From the NCBI RefSeq assembly GCF_003123745.1, contig NZ_QETB01000001.1, positions 992,001-1,056,000 on the forward strand: a stretch of 64,000 nt of DNA, written 5' to 3'. The stretch comes from Ancrocorticia populi. Lineage in GTDB: Bacteria; Actinomycetota; Actinomycetes; Actinomycetales; Actinomycetaceae. A program made the translations under genes and the position numbers. Below, in pieces: positions 34,472-43,207 of this stretch. Below the pieces are notes generated by a model that was not told where the DNA came from, made no database searches, and saw nothing but the letters and a program-made list of their open reading frames with translations. Positions within the stretch are counted from its first letter, which is position 1; the number at the start of each line of letters is the position of its first letter.

Positions 34472-35293
34472 CTAACCCAACGTCACCGCGCCGCTCGTAA
34501 GTGAGTGTCCAACGGATGGAGCTTCGGCCAGGGGTCCGCGCGCGTACTCGCGCACAAGATCGAGCAACTGGCCGCGCTGCCCCGCCTCATCGATCTTAGT
34601 AAACTGGCCCACCACAACGCCGGCGGCGCGCTCGAAGGAGCCGAGCGCCTCGTGATGACCCAACAGTGCCGCGACGGCCGTGAGTGACGGCCCCTGCCCC
34701 TCAAGCAGCAGCACGTGGCCGGCGAGGTCTGGCCACCACGGCGTTCCAGCAAGTTTGAGGAAGCAGCGGATGTTGCCGCCAGCCCAGGGCAGGCCGGTGA
34801 GGTGTGAAGTCTCGGCCGCGCCGCGCTTGGAAGGAGCAACGGGAACCAGCTCGGGGCGAACCACATCGCGAGCTAGGGCTTGATCGAGTTCTTCAAAACC
34901 CTCGGTGATCCCAACCAGTGGATTCCACAGGAGCGTGGGGAAGGGCAGAGCGCCTAGCACGCAGCTCATGTCCGAGTAGCCCACCATGAGCTTGGGGTGG
35001 GCGGAAACGGCCTCGAAATCGAGGTGAGGGAGGATTTCGTTCGCGAGGTCGCCACCGGAGATGTCAAGGATGGCGTCTACATCGGGGGCAGCGAAGGCCC
35101 GCTCCAAGATGCGAGCGCGCTCGCGAGGGTCCCAACGATCGGGGGTTTGCGCGGATTCGCGGGCTAGAGCCTCAACGGCCGACGTGTCGAGTATGTGGCC
35201 GGCAGCTTCAAGTGCTTGTACCAGCTTCGGAAGCTTGTCCTGGGCCCACGGCAGCGTGGGGTTAGAACACGAGGTCAGAGCAAAGTGAGTCAT
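34472..35293 (-). CDS. S66 family LD-carboxypeptidase (LdcA/MccF-like)
   Basis: A 273-residue cytosolic serine peptidase. The nucleophile Ser107 lies in VGYSDMSCVLGAL. GGNIRCFLKLAGTPWWPDLAGHVLLLEGQ holds the catalytic Glu, and the final GHSLTSGAVTLG holds the His. Family members trim the D-Ala from tetrapeptides during peptidoglycan recycling or detoxify microcin C-like compounds. It has its own promoter region of about 120 nt, divergent from a NUDIX gene. Confidence 0.85.
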   Translation of the reverse strand: MTHFALTSCSNPTLPWAQDKLPKLVQALEAAGHILDTSAVEALARESAQTPDRWDPRERARILERAFAAPDVDAILDISGGDLANEILPHLDFEAVSAHPKLMVGYSDMSCVLGALPFPTLLWNPLVGITEGFEELDQALARDVVRPELVPVAPSKRGAAETSHLTGLPWAGGNIRCFLKLAGTPWWPDLAGHVLLLEGQGPSLTAVAALLGHHEALGSFERAAGVVVGQFTKIDEAGQRGQLLDLVREYARGPLAEAPSVGHSLTSGAVTLG

Positions 35294-35415
35294 ACCGTGA
35301 GCTTACCTGTGGCGTACGCGGCACGTGTGGATCGGCACAGCCCCGCCATTTCGGTGTGGCTGGCGGGTAACATGCCGAACTAAGCAAAGCTAGTTCCGAG
35401 CACAGGGGAGGCCCC

Positions 35416-35841
35416 ATGGCTATTCGTGTAGGCGCAGTCGTATTGCGCAATTCCGAGGGCGACGTCCTGACAGTTCGTAAGCAAGGCGCCAGCCTGTTCC
35501 AGCTGCCCGGCGGCAAGCCAGAGGGTGAGGAAAGCATGCGGGAAACCGTGGTGCGTGAGGCGGCGGAGGAAGTTGGCATCCAACTCGATCCGGCGCAGCT
35601 GGAGTATTTGGGTGATTACACGGCTTCGGCCGCGAACGAACCCGGACATGACGTGTCTGGCGCCATCTATACCTACCCGAGCGAGCTGACGCAGAACATC
35701 GCCCCGCACTCAGAGATTCGTGAGCTCAAGTGGGCGGAGCCTGTTCCCGATTCGCCCGGGTATGCGCCTCTCTTGGCAACACGCGTTTTCCCGGCCTTGG
35801 AGCGCCAAGAGCGTTTGCGCGCCGGAGCACAAAGCGCCTAA
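35416..35841 (+). CDS. NUDIX hydrolase
   Basis: A 141-residue protein with a complete NUDIX box at residues 33-55 (GKPEGEESMRETVVREAAEEVG), fitting G-x5-E-x7-REUxEExGU. It should hydrolyse a nucleoside diphosphate linked to another moiety. The start at 35416 follows GGGGAGG closely. Confidence 0.9.
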   Translation: MAIRVGAVVLRNSEGDVLTVRKQGASLFQLPGGKPEGEESMRETVVREAAEEVGIQLDPAQLEYLGDYTASAANEPGHDVSGAIYTYPSELTQNIAPHSEIRELKWAEPVPDSPGYAPLLATRVFPALERQERLRAGAQSA

Positions 35842-35917
35842 TAGGGTGTGAAGAGACTGCTTCGGGTCATACCGTGAAGGCTGGCGAGCTCCCGGAATGG
35901 ATTCAAGCCGAGCCTTC

Positions 35918-35977
35918 GGGTAGAACCGAGCTGAAGCGGGTAGAAACGGGCTGAAGCGGGCAGAACCGAACTGAAGA
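35918..35977 (+). repeat. Three tandem imperfect 20-bp repeats
   Basis: Units at 35918-35937, 35938-35957 and 35958-35977 share the pattern GGG(T/C)AGAA(C/A)CG(A/G)(G/A)CTGAAG. They lie in the gap between the NUDIX gene and the membrane protein gene, ending 13 nt before its start codon. Confidence 0.75.
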
Positions 35978-35990
35978 AAGAACAATTGCA

Positions 35991-36815
35991 ATGGCGCATA
36001 TTATTACGCTCGTCCTCACATTTGGCATTACGGTATTTGTGCTGCTGCGATCAAGACGCGTGTATGCCAAGCCCGCGCCGCTGCGTCAACGGGTCTCCAA
36101 GATCATGCTCTTCGCCGGAATCCTCCTCCTTGTTGTGGGCCTGCTCATGGCTATCGTCATGCTTGGAACACCGGATGAGGGATGGACCGTGGGGCCGATC
36201 GTTTCCGCGTTGGGCATGGTGGCCGGCGGACTCTTCTTCGTCTATTACTACTCGAACTCTTTCGTGGACGTTTTTCCTGATCGCGTGGTGTATCGCGGGA
36301 TGGGACGCAAGGCCAAGACGTTTGAATATAAGGACATATGGAAGTACGACGTCTATCAGTATCAATCCCAAAAGACCCTGCGAGTTTGGGACCCGAGCGG
36401 GCGGAAGTACCGGCTGAACATCACGAACTTCAATGGTGGGGCACTGCTGAATTACATCCAATGGCTGCAAGACCTCAACGCCTACGCCCGCTCCAACTAT
36501 CCTGAGGCATCTCAGGACCAGATCCAGCAATGGGTCTGGGACAATCAGCAGGCGCGCGCTTCGGAGGAGCTCAAGCAGGCCCGAGCTGCGGCTGCATCGA
36601 TTGCCTCTGAGAGCCTCTCGCCTAGCGGCCAACAGCAGAACAACCCCCAACAGCCAAGCAATTCCACTACGGCCGATCCCCGCGCTACCTTTGGGGGCGC
36701 AGACGCCCTCGGAAGCGGGAAAGGCCGGAAAGCCCCCGGTAACTGGAATCCTCTTGGCGAAGGTAGTGCGGGCAATAGGGGAGCTGCGCCGCACAGTCCC
36801 TTCTACGACAAGTGA
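35991..36815 (+). CDS. Membrane protein with PH-like domain, unknown function
   Basis: A 274-residue protein. Hydrophobic segments lie at about residues 3-20, 38-60 and 68-86. A cytosolic region (about 88-165) follows that reads like a bacterial PH-type beta fold (VDVFPDRVVYRGMGRKAKTFEYKDIWKYDVYQ). A helical part and then a low-complexity Gln/Ser/Gly/Pro tail (215-274) complete it. There is no catalytic motif. Immediately upstream lie three tandem repeats. Confidence 0.7.
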   Translation: MAHIITLVLTFGITVFVLLRSRRVYAKPAPLRQRVSKIMLFAGILLLVVGLLMAIVMLGTPDEGWTVGPIVSALGMVAGGLFFVYYYSNSFVDVFPDRVVYRGMGRKAKTFEYKDIWKYDVYQYQSQKTLRVWDPSGRKYRLNITNFNGGALLNYIQWLQDLNAYARSNYPEASQDQIQQWVWDNQQARASEELKQARAAAASIASESLSPSGQQQNNPQQPSNSTTADPRATFGGADALGSGKGRKAPGNWNPLGEGSAGNRGAAPHSPFYDK

Positions 36816-36889
36816 TGGCCAATGGCCCCGGAACTTTCCCGGAGACCAGACGTTTGCGGAGATTTGACGCAAAACTCCGAGAGGGGACT

Positions 36890-38008
36890 CTAGGCCTCCA
36901 GCTCCTTCAGGAGCGGCTGAACCAAATGGCTCCACCGCCAGGCCTGATCCACCCATTGCTTGCCGGCTTGGCCCATCGCCTTCGCACGCTCGGGATCTTC
37001 TAGCAGGTAGCACACGGCGGACGCGGCGGCTTCCACCGATCGCCCGGCGGCAACAAGTCCGGTCTTCCCGGGAATCACGGCCTCGGGGGCGCCACCTGAA
37101 TCCCCGGCCACCACTGGCAGTCCCGCCGCGTAAGCCTCCAGATACACGATGCCGAGTCCCTCGATGTCCAGCCCGCCCCCGCGGGTTCGACACGGCATCG
37201 CGAACACGTCCCCGAGTGAGTAGTGCGCGGCAAGTTCGGGGAACGCCACTTCGCCCGTGAAGATAATGGATTCGTTGTTTCCGGCCATTTCCCGAAGTTT
37301 GGCTTCGTAAGGACCTTTACCGACGACGACGAGCTTCGCCTCGCCGAACCTCTCCGTGATTGCCGGCCATGCGGCAATGAGCGTGTCTTGGCCCTTGCGT
37401 TCGACTAAGCGGGAGATGCACACAACAACTGGCTCGTCGCCAATCCCGTACCGGGCGCGGAGCCGTTCCCGCCATTCTTGGGAAAACGCGAAGGCCTCGG
37501 GATTGATGCCGCCTGGCATGCGCACGTGATGTGTATCGCCCATGCACGGCTGGAGGCGGCGAAGGGTCGCGTTGGTCAGGTACGTGACCGTATCGGCGGT
37601 GTGGAAGATTCGCTTGAGGATCTGCCGGGTGCCAGGGAACATGGACCAGCCGATCTCGTGACCATGAGTGGTGGAGACGACCTTGCGGGCTCCGGCGGCG
37701 CGCGCGGCGTTCGCCATGATGCCCAGTGGCGCTGAGGCGCCAAACCACACAGCCTCGATCCTTTCCTCGCGGATGATGCGCTGCATTTCCTTCCGAACAG
37801 TCGGAATTGGCAGCATCATCGTGCCGGGGTAGCGGTAGGTTCGCCATGGATGCTGGGCATCGTATTCCTCCGCGCCGCCATCCGGCGGGCTAGAGGCGTA
37901 AACAACAAGCTGATCCGGGTCCAGCTCTTGTATGAACCCTTCTAGGTACGTCTGGATCCCTCCGCGTCGCGGTGGAAAATCATTCGTAACAAGAAGAGTT
38001 CGGAGCAT
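36890..38008 (-). CDS. pimB: GT4 glycosyltransferase, PimB-like phosphatidylinositol mannosyltransferase
   Basis: A 372-residue retaining GT-B enzyme. TNDFPPRRGGIQTYLEGF at residues 8-25 is the characteristic PimB N-terminus. STTHGHEIGWSMFPG is an acceptor-site segment, VVVCISRLVERKGQDTLI starts the C-terminal lobe, and GLGIVYLEAYAAGLPVVAGDSGGAPEAV is the E-x7-E donor site. In mycobacteria and corynebacteria PimB adds the second mannose to PIM1 from GDP-mannose. It begins 2 nt after the IclR stop, so the two are co-transcribed. Confidence 0.8.
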   Translation of the reverse strand: MLRTLLVTNDFPPRRGGIQTYLEGFIQELDPDQLVVYASSPPDGGAEEYDAQHPWRTYRYPGTMMLPIPTVRKEMQRIIREERIEAVWFGASAPLGIMANAARAAGARKVVSTTHGHEIGWSMFPGTRQILKRIFHTADTVTYLTNATLRRLQPCMGDTHHVRMPGGINPEAFAFSQEWRERLRARYGIGDEPVVVCISRLVERKGQDTLIAAWPAITERFGEAKLVVVGKGPYEAKLREMAGNNESIIFTGEVAFPELAAHYSLGDVFAMPCRTRGGGLDIEGLGIVYLEAYAAGLPVVAGDSGGAPEAVIPGKTGLVAAGRSVEAAASAVCYLLEDPERAKAMGQAGKQWVDQAWRWSHLVQPLLKELEA

Positions 38009-38010
38009 GC

Positions 38011-38763
38011 CTACATACTATGTGGTGCGAGGCCTTCGGTGGTTTGCAGGACATCGGTGAGCCGCTTGGCGGATGTCACTACGGCGGCAGCGTGTTGGCG
38101 CCCGGGTTGGCGGCCCATGCGCTCGATCGGCCCAGAGATGGACACGGCGGCGATCACGCGACCGGATGGCCCGCGCACCGGAGCGGAGATGGAGGCGACG
38201 CCAGGTTCGCGTTCGCCCACGGACTGTGCCCAGCCACGCCGGCGCACGGCGGAAAGATTGGTGGCGGTGAAGCTCGCGCCGTGCAGGCCACGGTGGAGGC
38301 GATCGGGTTCCTCCCAGGCGAGCAGGACTTGCGCTGCCGAACCAGCCTTCATGGAAAGTGTGGCCCCCACGGGAATGGAATCGCGAAGGCCCATGGTCCG
38401 CTCTGCGGCGGCAACGCAGATGCGCTGCTCGCCTTGACGGCGGAAGAGTTGCGCGGACTCGCCGGTGTGATCGCGTAGCGCGATAAGAACTGGGGTGGCT
38501 GCGGCAAGCAGACGGTCTTCGCCCGCAGAGGACGCAAGCTCGCCCAAGCGTGGCCCGAGCACAAAACGGCCCTGCATATCCCGAGCTACGAGACGGTGGT
38601 ATTCGAGGGCAACAGCCAAGCGGTGAGCGGTGGGGCGGGCAAGGTGGGTTGCCGTGACAAGTTGGGCCAACGTTTGGGGGCCGGATTCGAGCGCGCTTAA
38701 GACGGATGCCGCCTTATCGAGTACGCCTACCCCGGAGCCAGATTCCTCAGTAGAATTGTCCAT
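38011..38763 (-). CDS. IclR family regulator, NdgR/LtbR-like
   Basis: A 250-residue regulator. A winged helix-turn-helix (VLDKAASVLSALESGPQTLAQLVTATHLARPTAHRLAVALEYHRLV) precedes an IclR effector domain with GDSAQLF-like GESAQLFRRQGEQRICVAAAE. It is divergent from leuCD by 91 nt, the arrangement of LtbR/NdgR that controls leucine genes in Corynebacterium and Streptomyces. It is therefore likely to regulate leuCD. The gene reads directly into pimB. Confidence 0.85.
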   Translation of the reverse strand: MDNSTEESGSGVGVLDKAASVLSALESGPQTLAQLVTATHLARPTAHRLAVALEYHRLVARDMQGRFVLGPRLGELASSAGEDRLLAAATPVLIALRDHTGESAQLFRRQGEQRICVAAAERTMGLRDSIPVGATLSMKAGSAAQVLLAWEEPDRLHRGLHGASFTATNLSAVRRRGWAQSVGEREPGVASISAPVRGPSGRVIAAVSISGPIERMGRQPGRQHAAAVVTSAKRLTDVLQTTEGLAPHSM

Positions 38764-38811
38764 GACTTGATATTGTCATCCCAACAGGTGAGATGCAAGT
38801 GCGGAGACCTG
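38762..38811. promoter_or_regulatory. Possible IclR operators between iclR and leuC
   Basis: Two dyads lie in the 91-nt divergent gap: ATGAC-N8-GTCAT (38762-38779), overlapping the iclR start codon, and CAGGT-N17-ACCTG (38785-38811). Either could be the regulator site. Confidence 0.35.
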
Positions 38812-38854
38812 TGAGTTAGCGCGAATCTAGTGAGACGAGAGAGGGAGTCAGCAC

Positions 38855-40252
38855 ATGAGCCGCACCTTGGCTGAGAAGGTTTGGAGCGATCATATCGTGA
38901 AGCACGGGGATAATGGACGCCCTGATCTGCTTTACATCGATTTGCAATTGGTCCACGAAGTGACAAGTCCTCAGGCTTTTGAGGGGCTTCGACTAGCGGG
39001 CCGTCCGGTTCGACGGCCAGATCAGACTCTTGCCACCGAGGATCACAACACCCCCACTCTCAACATTGATCTGCCTATTGCGGATAAGACCTCCCGCGCT
39101 CAGATTGATCAGCTGCGCAAGAACTGTGAGGAATTTGGCGTTCCGATCTATTCACTAGGTAACGCCGATCAGGGCATCGTTCACGTGGTTGGCCCGCAGC
39201 TGGGCATCACCCAGCCAGGCATGACGATCGTGTGTGGCGATTCGCATACCTCCACGCACGGTGCTTTTGGGGCGCTCGCGTTGGGGATTGGTACCTCTGA
39301 GGTGGAGCACGTGCTTGCCACACAGACGCTCCCTCTTAACCCGTTCAAGACCATGGCCATCAATGTCAACGGCAAGCTCAAGCCGGGCACTACCGCCAAG
39401 GACATCATTCTGGCGATCATCGCGAAGATCGGAACGAACGGCGCCCAGGGCCACGTGATTGAATACCGTGGCGAGGCCATCCGCTCGCTCTCCATGGAAG
39501 CGCGCATGACCATCTGCAACATGTCGATTGAGGCAGGCGCGCGCGCCGGCATGGTGGCCCCGGATGAGACCACGTTCGAGTACATCAAGGGCCGTCCGAA
39601 CGCTCCCGAGGATTGGGACGCAGCCGTTGCCTACTGGAAGACGTTGCCCTCCGATGATGATGCTACGTTCGATACGGTTGTGGATCTTGACGCCTCTGAC
39701 TTGGAGCCGTTTGTCACGTGGGGGACTAACCCAGGCCAAGGAGTTCAGATCTCCGAGACCGTGCCTGAGCCCGCCGAGATGGGTGACGAGACAGAGCGCC
39801 ACGCCGCCGAGCGCGCACTCGAATACATGGGCCTAGTGCCCGGCACCCCAATGCGAGATATTGCCGTGGACACCGTATTTATCGGATCGTGCACCAATGG
39901 ACGTATTGAGGATCTGCGCAACGTGGCCGGCGTAATCAAGGGCCAGAAGAAGGCGGATAGCGTTCGCGTCATGGTGGTTCCCGGCTCCGCCCGTGTGCGC
40001 CTTCAGGCCGAGGCCGAGGGGCTTGACCAGGTCTTCCTTAATTTCGGAGCTGAGTGGCGTAACGCCGGATGCTCCATGTGTCTTGGCATGAACCCCGATC
40101 AGCTCACCCCGGGTGAGCGTGCGGCCTCCACATCCAACCGTAACTTCATGGGACGTCAGGGACCCGGCGGGCGTACCCACCTCGTTTCTCCGCTTGTTGC
40201 AGCAGCAACCGCCATCCGTGGCACTCTCTCAACACCGGCAGATTTGGACTGA
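38855..40252 (+). CDS. leuC: 3-isopropylmalate dehydratase large subunit
   Basis: A 465-residue aconitase-family subunit isomerising 2- to 3-isopropylmalate in leucine synthesis. The three Fe-S cysteines lie in [12 protein letters not shown] and [27 protein letters not shown] and [10 protein letters not shown] are conserved substrate segments. GAGAGGGAG precedes the ATG. leuD follows after 10 nt. Confidence 0.95.
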   Translation: MSRTLAEKVWSDHIVKHGDNGRPDLLYIDLQLVHEVTSPQAFEGLRLAGRPVRRPDQTLATEDHNTPTLNIDLPIADKTSRAQIDQLRKNCEEFGVPIYSLGNADQGIVHVVGPQLGITQPGMTIVCGDSHTSTHGAFGALALGIGTSEVEHVLATQTLPLNPFKTMAINVNGKLKPGTTAKDIILAIIAKIGTNGAQGHVIEYRGEAIRSLSMEARMTICNMSIEAGARAGMVAPDETTFEYIKGRPNAPEDWDAAVAYWKTLPSDDDATFDTVVDLDASDLEPFVTWGTNPGQGVQISETVPEPAEMGDETERHAAERALEYMGLVPGTPMRDIAVDTVFIGSCTNGRIEDLRNVAGVIKGQKKADSVRVMVVPGSARVRLQAEAEGLDQVFLNFGAEWRNAGCSMCLGMNPDQLTPGERAASTSNRNFMGRQGPGGRTHLVSPLVAAATAIRGTLSTPADLD

Positions 40253-40262
40253 AAGGACCATC

Positions 40263-40919
40263 ATGGAGAAGTTCTCAACACACACCGGCATCGGCGTTCC
40301 ACTCCGGCGGTCCGAGGTGGATACCGATCAGATCATTCCAGCCGTTTATCTTAAGAGGATCTCCCGCACAGGATTCGAGGATGCTCTCTTTTCTTCCCTG
40401 CGCAAGGATCCTGACTTCGTCCTGAATCAGGAGGAGTACTCCCGAGGATCGGTCCTCGTGGCTGGCTCCGATTTCGGTACGGGCTCTTCCCGCGAGCACG
40501 CGGTATGGGCTTTGAAAGATTATGGCTTTAAGGCTGTCTTTGCCCCGAGGTTCGCGGACATCTTCCGTGGTAATTCCGGCAAACAAGGGTTGGTTGCCGG
40601 CGTCGTCGCCCAAGAAGATATAGAGCAACTGTGGAAGCTCCTCGAAAACGAGCCCGGCCTCGAAATCTCCGTCGACTTGCCGAACAAGTCTCTCACCTGC
40701 GGCGGCTTTACGTGTTCCTTCGAAATTGATGATTACACGCAGTGGCGGCTGATGGAGGGACTGGACGATATCGGCCTCACCCTTCAGGATGAGGCGGACA
40801 TTACGGCCTATGAGAAGACTCGCCCTTCCTACAAACCGAAGACTCTGCCAAAGAAGCACTTGCCCAGCGTGCCGGTGGTTTCGGCGCGTCCGGTGGGGGA
40901 GGAATCAGCGCTCAGCTGA
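40263..40919 (+). CDS. leuD: 3-isopropylmalate dehydratase small subunit
   Basis: A 218-residue swivel subunit. [26 protein letters not shown] at the N-terminus, [25 protein letters not shown] (the substrate-binding Ser loop) and [14 protein letters not shown] are diagnostic. The start ATG at 40263 has GAAAGGA upstream. Confidence 0.95.
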   Translation: MEKFSTHTGIGVPLRRSEVDTDQIIPAVYLKRISRTGFEDALFSSLRKDPDFVLNQEEYSRGSVLVAGSDFGTGSSREHAVWALKDYGFKAVFAPRFADIFRGNSGKQGLVAGVVAQEDIEQLWKLLENEPGLEISVDLPNKSLTCGGFTCSFEIDDYTQWRLMEGLDDIGLTLQDEADITAYEKTRPSYKPKTLPKKHLPSVPVVSARPVGEESALS

Positions 40920-40959
40920 GCTGTGGTGACCTAACCGATACAAGCAACTCCCGAAGTCA

Positions 40960-40965
40960 TATAGT
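40960..40965 (+). promoter_or_regulatory. -10 element of the murA promoter
   Basis: TATAGT at 40960-40965, with a weak -35 (GATACA at 40937-40942). Transcription would begin near 40972, which argues against the GTG at 40971 as a start codon and for ATG 41001. Confidence 0.45.
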
Positions 40966-41000
40966 CTAGTGTGGTTAGGGAAGTGCCTGAAGGGACGGTT

Positions 41001-42323
41001 ATGGCTGCAAAGCTGCGCGTAGTTGGCGGTTCACCACTCACCGGTGAAATCAGCGTGAGAGGCGCGAAAAACTTCGTATCAAAAGCGATGGTTGCCGCGT
41101 TGCTCTCATCCGATACCTCCGTCCTGCGTAACGTACCGCTGATCCGGGATGTTGACGTTGTTTCCGATCTGTTGCGCTTACACGGCGTAGAGGTTGATTA
41201 CGATCAGGAAGAAGGCCGCCTTGCTATCACGCCCGGGCGTATCTCACTTCCGGATGATCCTGTGGAGATGGACCGCCTAGCCGGATCCTCCCGCATTCCG
41301 ATCCTTTTCGCGGGCCCGCTTCTTCACAACCTAGGCGAGGCGTTTATCCCCGATCTGGGCGGCTGCCATATCGGGGACCGTCCCGTAGATTTCCACATGC
41401 AGGTGCTCGAAGATTTCGGGGCCCGACGGGTTCAGGAAAAGGGCGGGATGCACCTAGTGGCTCCGCGCGGGCTTAAGGCTAAGCCCGTTCACCTCCCGTA
41501 TCCTTCCGTTGGTGCCACCGAGCAGACCCTGCTGACGGCCGTCATGGCTGAGGGTGTTACCGAGCTTTCGAACGCGGCCGTCGAGCCGGAGATTTACGAT
41601 CTTATTGCTGTGCTGCAGAAGATGGGTGCAATCATCTCTGTGGATACCGATCGCACCATCATGATCGAGGGTGTGGATTCGCTTCAGGGATACACGCACA
41701 CCGCGCTCGCTGACCGGATTGAGGCTGGTTCATGGGCTTCGGCGGCACTGGCCACGCATGGAGACATCATTATCCGTGGGGCCGAGCAGCAGAACATGAT
41801 GAGCTTCCTCAACGTGTTCCGCAAGGTTGGCGGCCAGTTTGAGGTGCGCGATGAAGGCATCCGCTTCTGGCATCCCGGTGGTGCTCTTCGTTCCATTCCT
41901 CTACAGACGGATGTTCATCCCGGTTTCATGACGGACTGGCAGCAGCCGCTGGTGGTTGCGCTGACTCAGGCCGATGGAATCTCCATCGTTCACGAGACCG
42001 TCTATGAGAATCGATTTGGATTCACAAAGGCGCTCACGGACATGGGTGCCCACATTCAAACCTACCGCGAGTGTTTGGGCGGGCTCCAATGCCGCTTCGG
42101 ACAGCGCAGCTTCTACCACTCGGCTGTGATTCAGGGGCCATCGCCTCTCCACGCGGCCGATGTTGAGGTGCCCGATCTTCGTGGCGGATTCTCTTACCTT
42201 ATTGCCGCGTTGGCTGCTGAGGGAACTTCCATCATCTCCGGAATCGACATCATCGATCGCGGGTACGAACACTTCATGCATAAGCTGCGGTGCCTAGGAG
42301 CTAATGCGGAGAAAATCGCCTAA
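41001..42323 (+). CDS. murA: UDP-N-acetylglucosamine 1-carboxyvinyltransferase
   Basis: A 440-residue enolpyruvyl transferase, the first committed step of peptidoglycan synthesis. The Lys-Asn pair (RGAKNFVSKAMVAALL, near 22-23) binds substrate. LGGCHIGDRPVDFH near residue 117 carries the catalytic, fosfomycin-target Cys, so no Cys-to-Asp resistance change is seen. TDWQQPLVVALTQADG is the C-terminal active-site segment. AGGGAC precedes ATG 41001. The plsC gene follows after 2 nt. Confidence 0.9.
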   Translation: MAAKLRVVGGSPLTGEISVRGAKNFVSKAMVAALLSSDTSVLRNVPLIRDVDVVSDLLRLHGVEVDYDQEEGRLAITPGRISLPDDPVEMDRLAGSSRIPILFAGPLLHNLGEAFIPDLGGCHIGDRPVDFHMQVLEDFGARRVQEKGGMHLVAPRGLKAKPVHLPYPSVGATEQTLLTAVMAEGVTELSNAAVEPEIYDLIAVLQKMGAIISVDTDRTIMIEGVDSLQGYTHTALADRIEAGSWASAALATHGDIIIRGAEQQNMMSFLNVFRKVGGQFEVRDEGIRFWHPGGALRSIPLQTDVHPGFMTDWQQPLVVALTQADGISIVHETVYENRFGFTKALTDMGAHIQTYRECLGGLQCRFGQRSFYHSAVIQGPSPLHAADVEVPDLRGGFSYLIAALAAEGTSIISGIDIIDRGYEHFMHKLRCLGANAEKIA

Positions 42324-42325
42324 TC

Positions 42326-43207
42326 ATGGTGGCGGAGGGGGCTAAACAGCCGCCGCTCATGCGGGTACTGGCGCCACCGGTGCGGTGGGCCATGCACGCG
42401 ATTCAGGATATGCAAGTGGAGGGCGCCGAGAATCTTCCGGCTGGGCGCCCCATCATTGCTGTGGGAAACCATACGTCGCACTTGGACGGGCCCGTGGCCG
42501 CTGTTGCCCTGTACGAGGCTGGGGTTATCCCACATACTGCGGCCAAAGCGGATCTTTTCACCATTCCGGTGCTTGGATGGGCTCTTAGGCAACTCGGGCA
42601 GGTGCCGGTGTATCGCCCGGGCGTTCTTAGCACTCCCGCTGATGGTAGTTCGCTCTCCACTCTGGGCGAGCTCTCGGATGTGATTGGCAGTGGCGGTAGC
42701 GTCCTCATGTTTCCCGAGGCAACCTTCACCCGGGACCCGGAGCAGTGGCCGATGCGCGCCAAGACGGGCGCTGTGCGCCTCGCTCTTGAGCACCCGGAGG
42801 CCGTAGTGGTTCCCTTTGCCCACTGGGGCAATGAGGAGCTCATCAATAAGTGGAGTGGCAAGATTGATTGGCGGGCGATTGGGTGCGGCCGCACGAGCGT
42901 GCGTGTGCGGTTCGGGCAGCCCGTGGATCTGAGTGGCTTCCGGGGGAGAGTGGTCACTCGCGACCTGCTGTCCGAGGCCACCGAATGCCTGATGGCTGCC
43001 ATTACCAGCGAACTTACGGAGTTGCGGCCGGGGGTGCCGCGCGAACCGCGATGGGACCGGGAGAAGAACGGGGATCCCTACAACAAGATTGATGCCCGCA
43101 ATCAGGCACGAGCCAAGAATCGCGGCACGCGCCTGCGCTCCTTTGGCGCAGCGGGACTTGGCTGCGTAGCATTAGCAGGGTATTACATGGGAAGGCGCAG
43201 AAAATGA
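42326..43207 (+). CDS. plsC: 1-acyl-sn-glycerol-3-phosphate acyltransferase
   Basis: A 293-residue membrane-associated acyltransferase. NHTSHLDGPV near residue 49 is the catalytic H-x4-D motif, and LMFPEATFTRDPE near 129 the FPEG/S-like substrate motif, here FPEA. A C-terminal hydrophobic stretch ends in MGRRRK. It makes phosphatidic acid. It is coupled to ddl by a 4-nt overlap. The gene gpsA, often found between these two in Actinobacteria, is absent here. Confidence 0.85.
   Translation: MVAEGAKQPPLMRVLAPPVRWAMHAIQDMQVEGAENLPAGRPIIAVGNHTSHLDGPVAAVALYEAGVIPHTAAKADLFTIPVLGWALRQLGQVPVYRPGVLSTPADGSSLSTLGELSDVIGSGGSVLMFPEATFTRDPEQWPMRAKTGAVRLALEHPEAVVVPFAHWGNEELINKWSGKIDWRAIGCGRTSVRVRFGQPVDLSGFRGRVVTRDLLSEATECLMAAITSELTELRPGVPREPRWDREKNGDPYNKIDARNQARAKNRGTRLRSFGAAGLGCVALAGYYMGRRRK

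Noticed and set aside
35918-35977. Tandem repeats as a CRISPR array
   Set aside because: Units abut with no spacers and are only 20 bp; no cas genes are present.
40971-41000. GTG 40971 as the murA start
   Set aside because: It coincides with the predicted start of transcription; ATG 41001 has a ribosome site and gives the family N-terminus.
41400-41440. Fosfomycin-resistant MurA
   Set aside because: The active-site Cys is present in GGCHIG.
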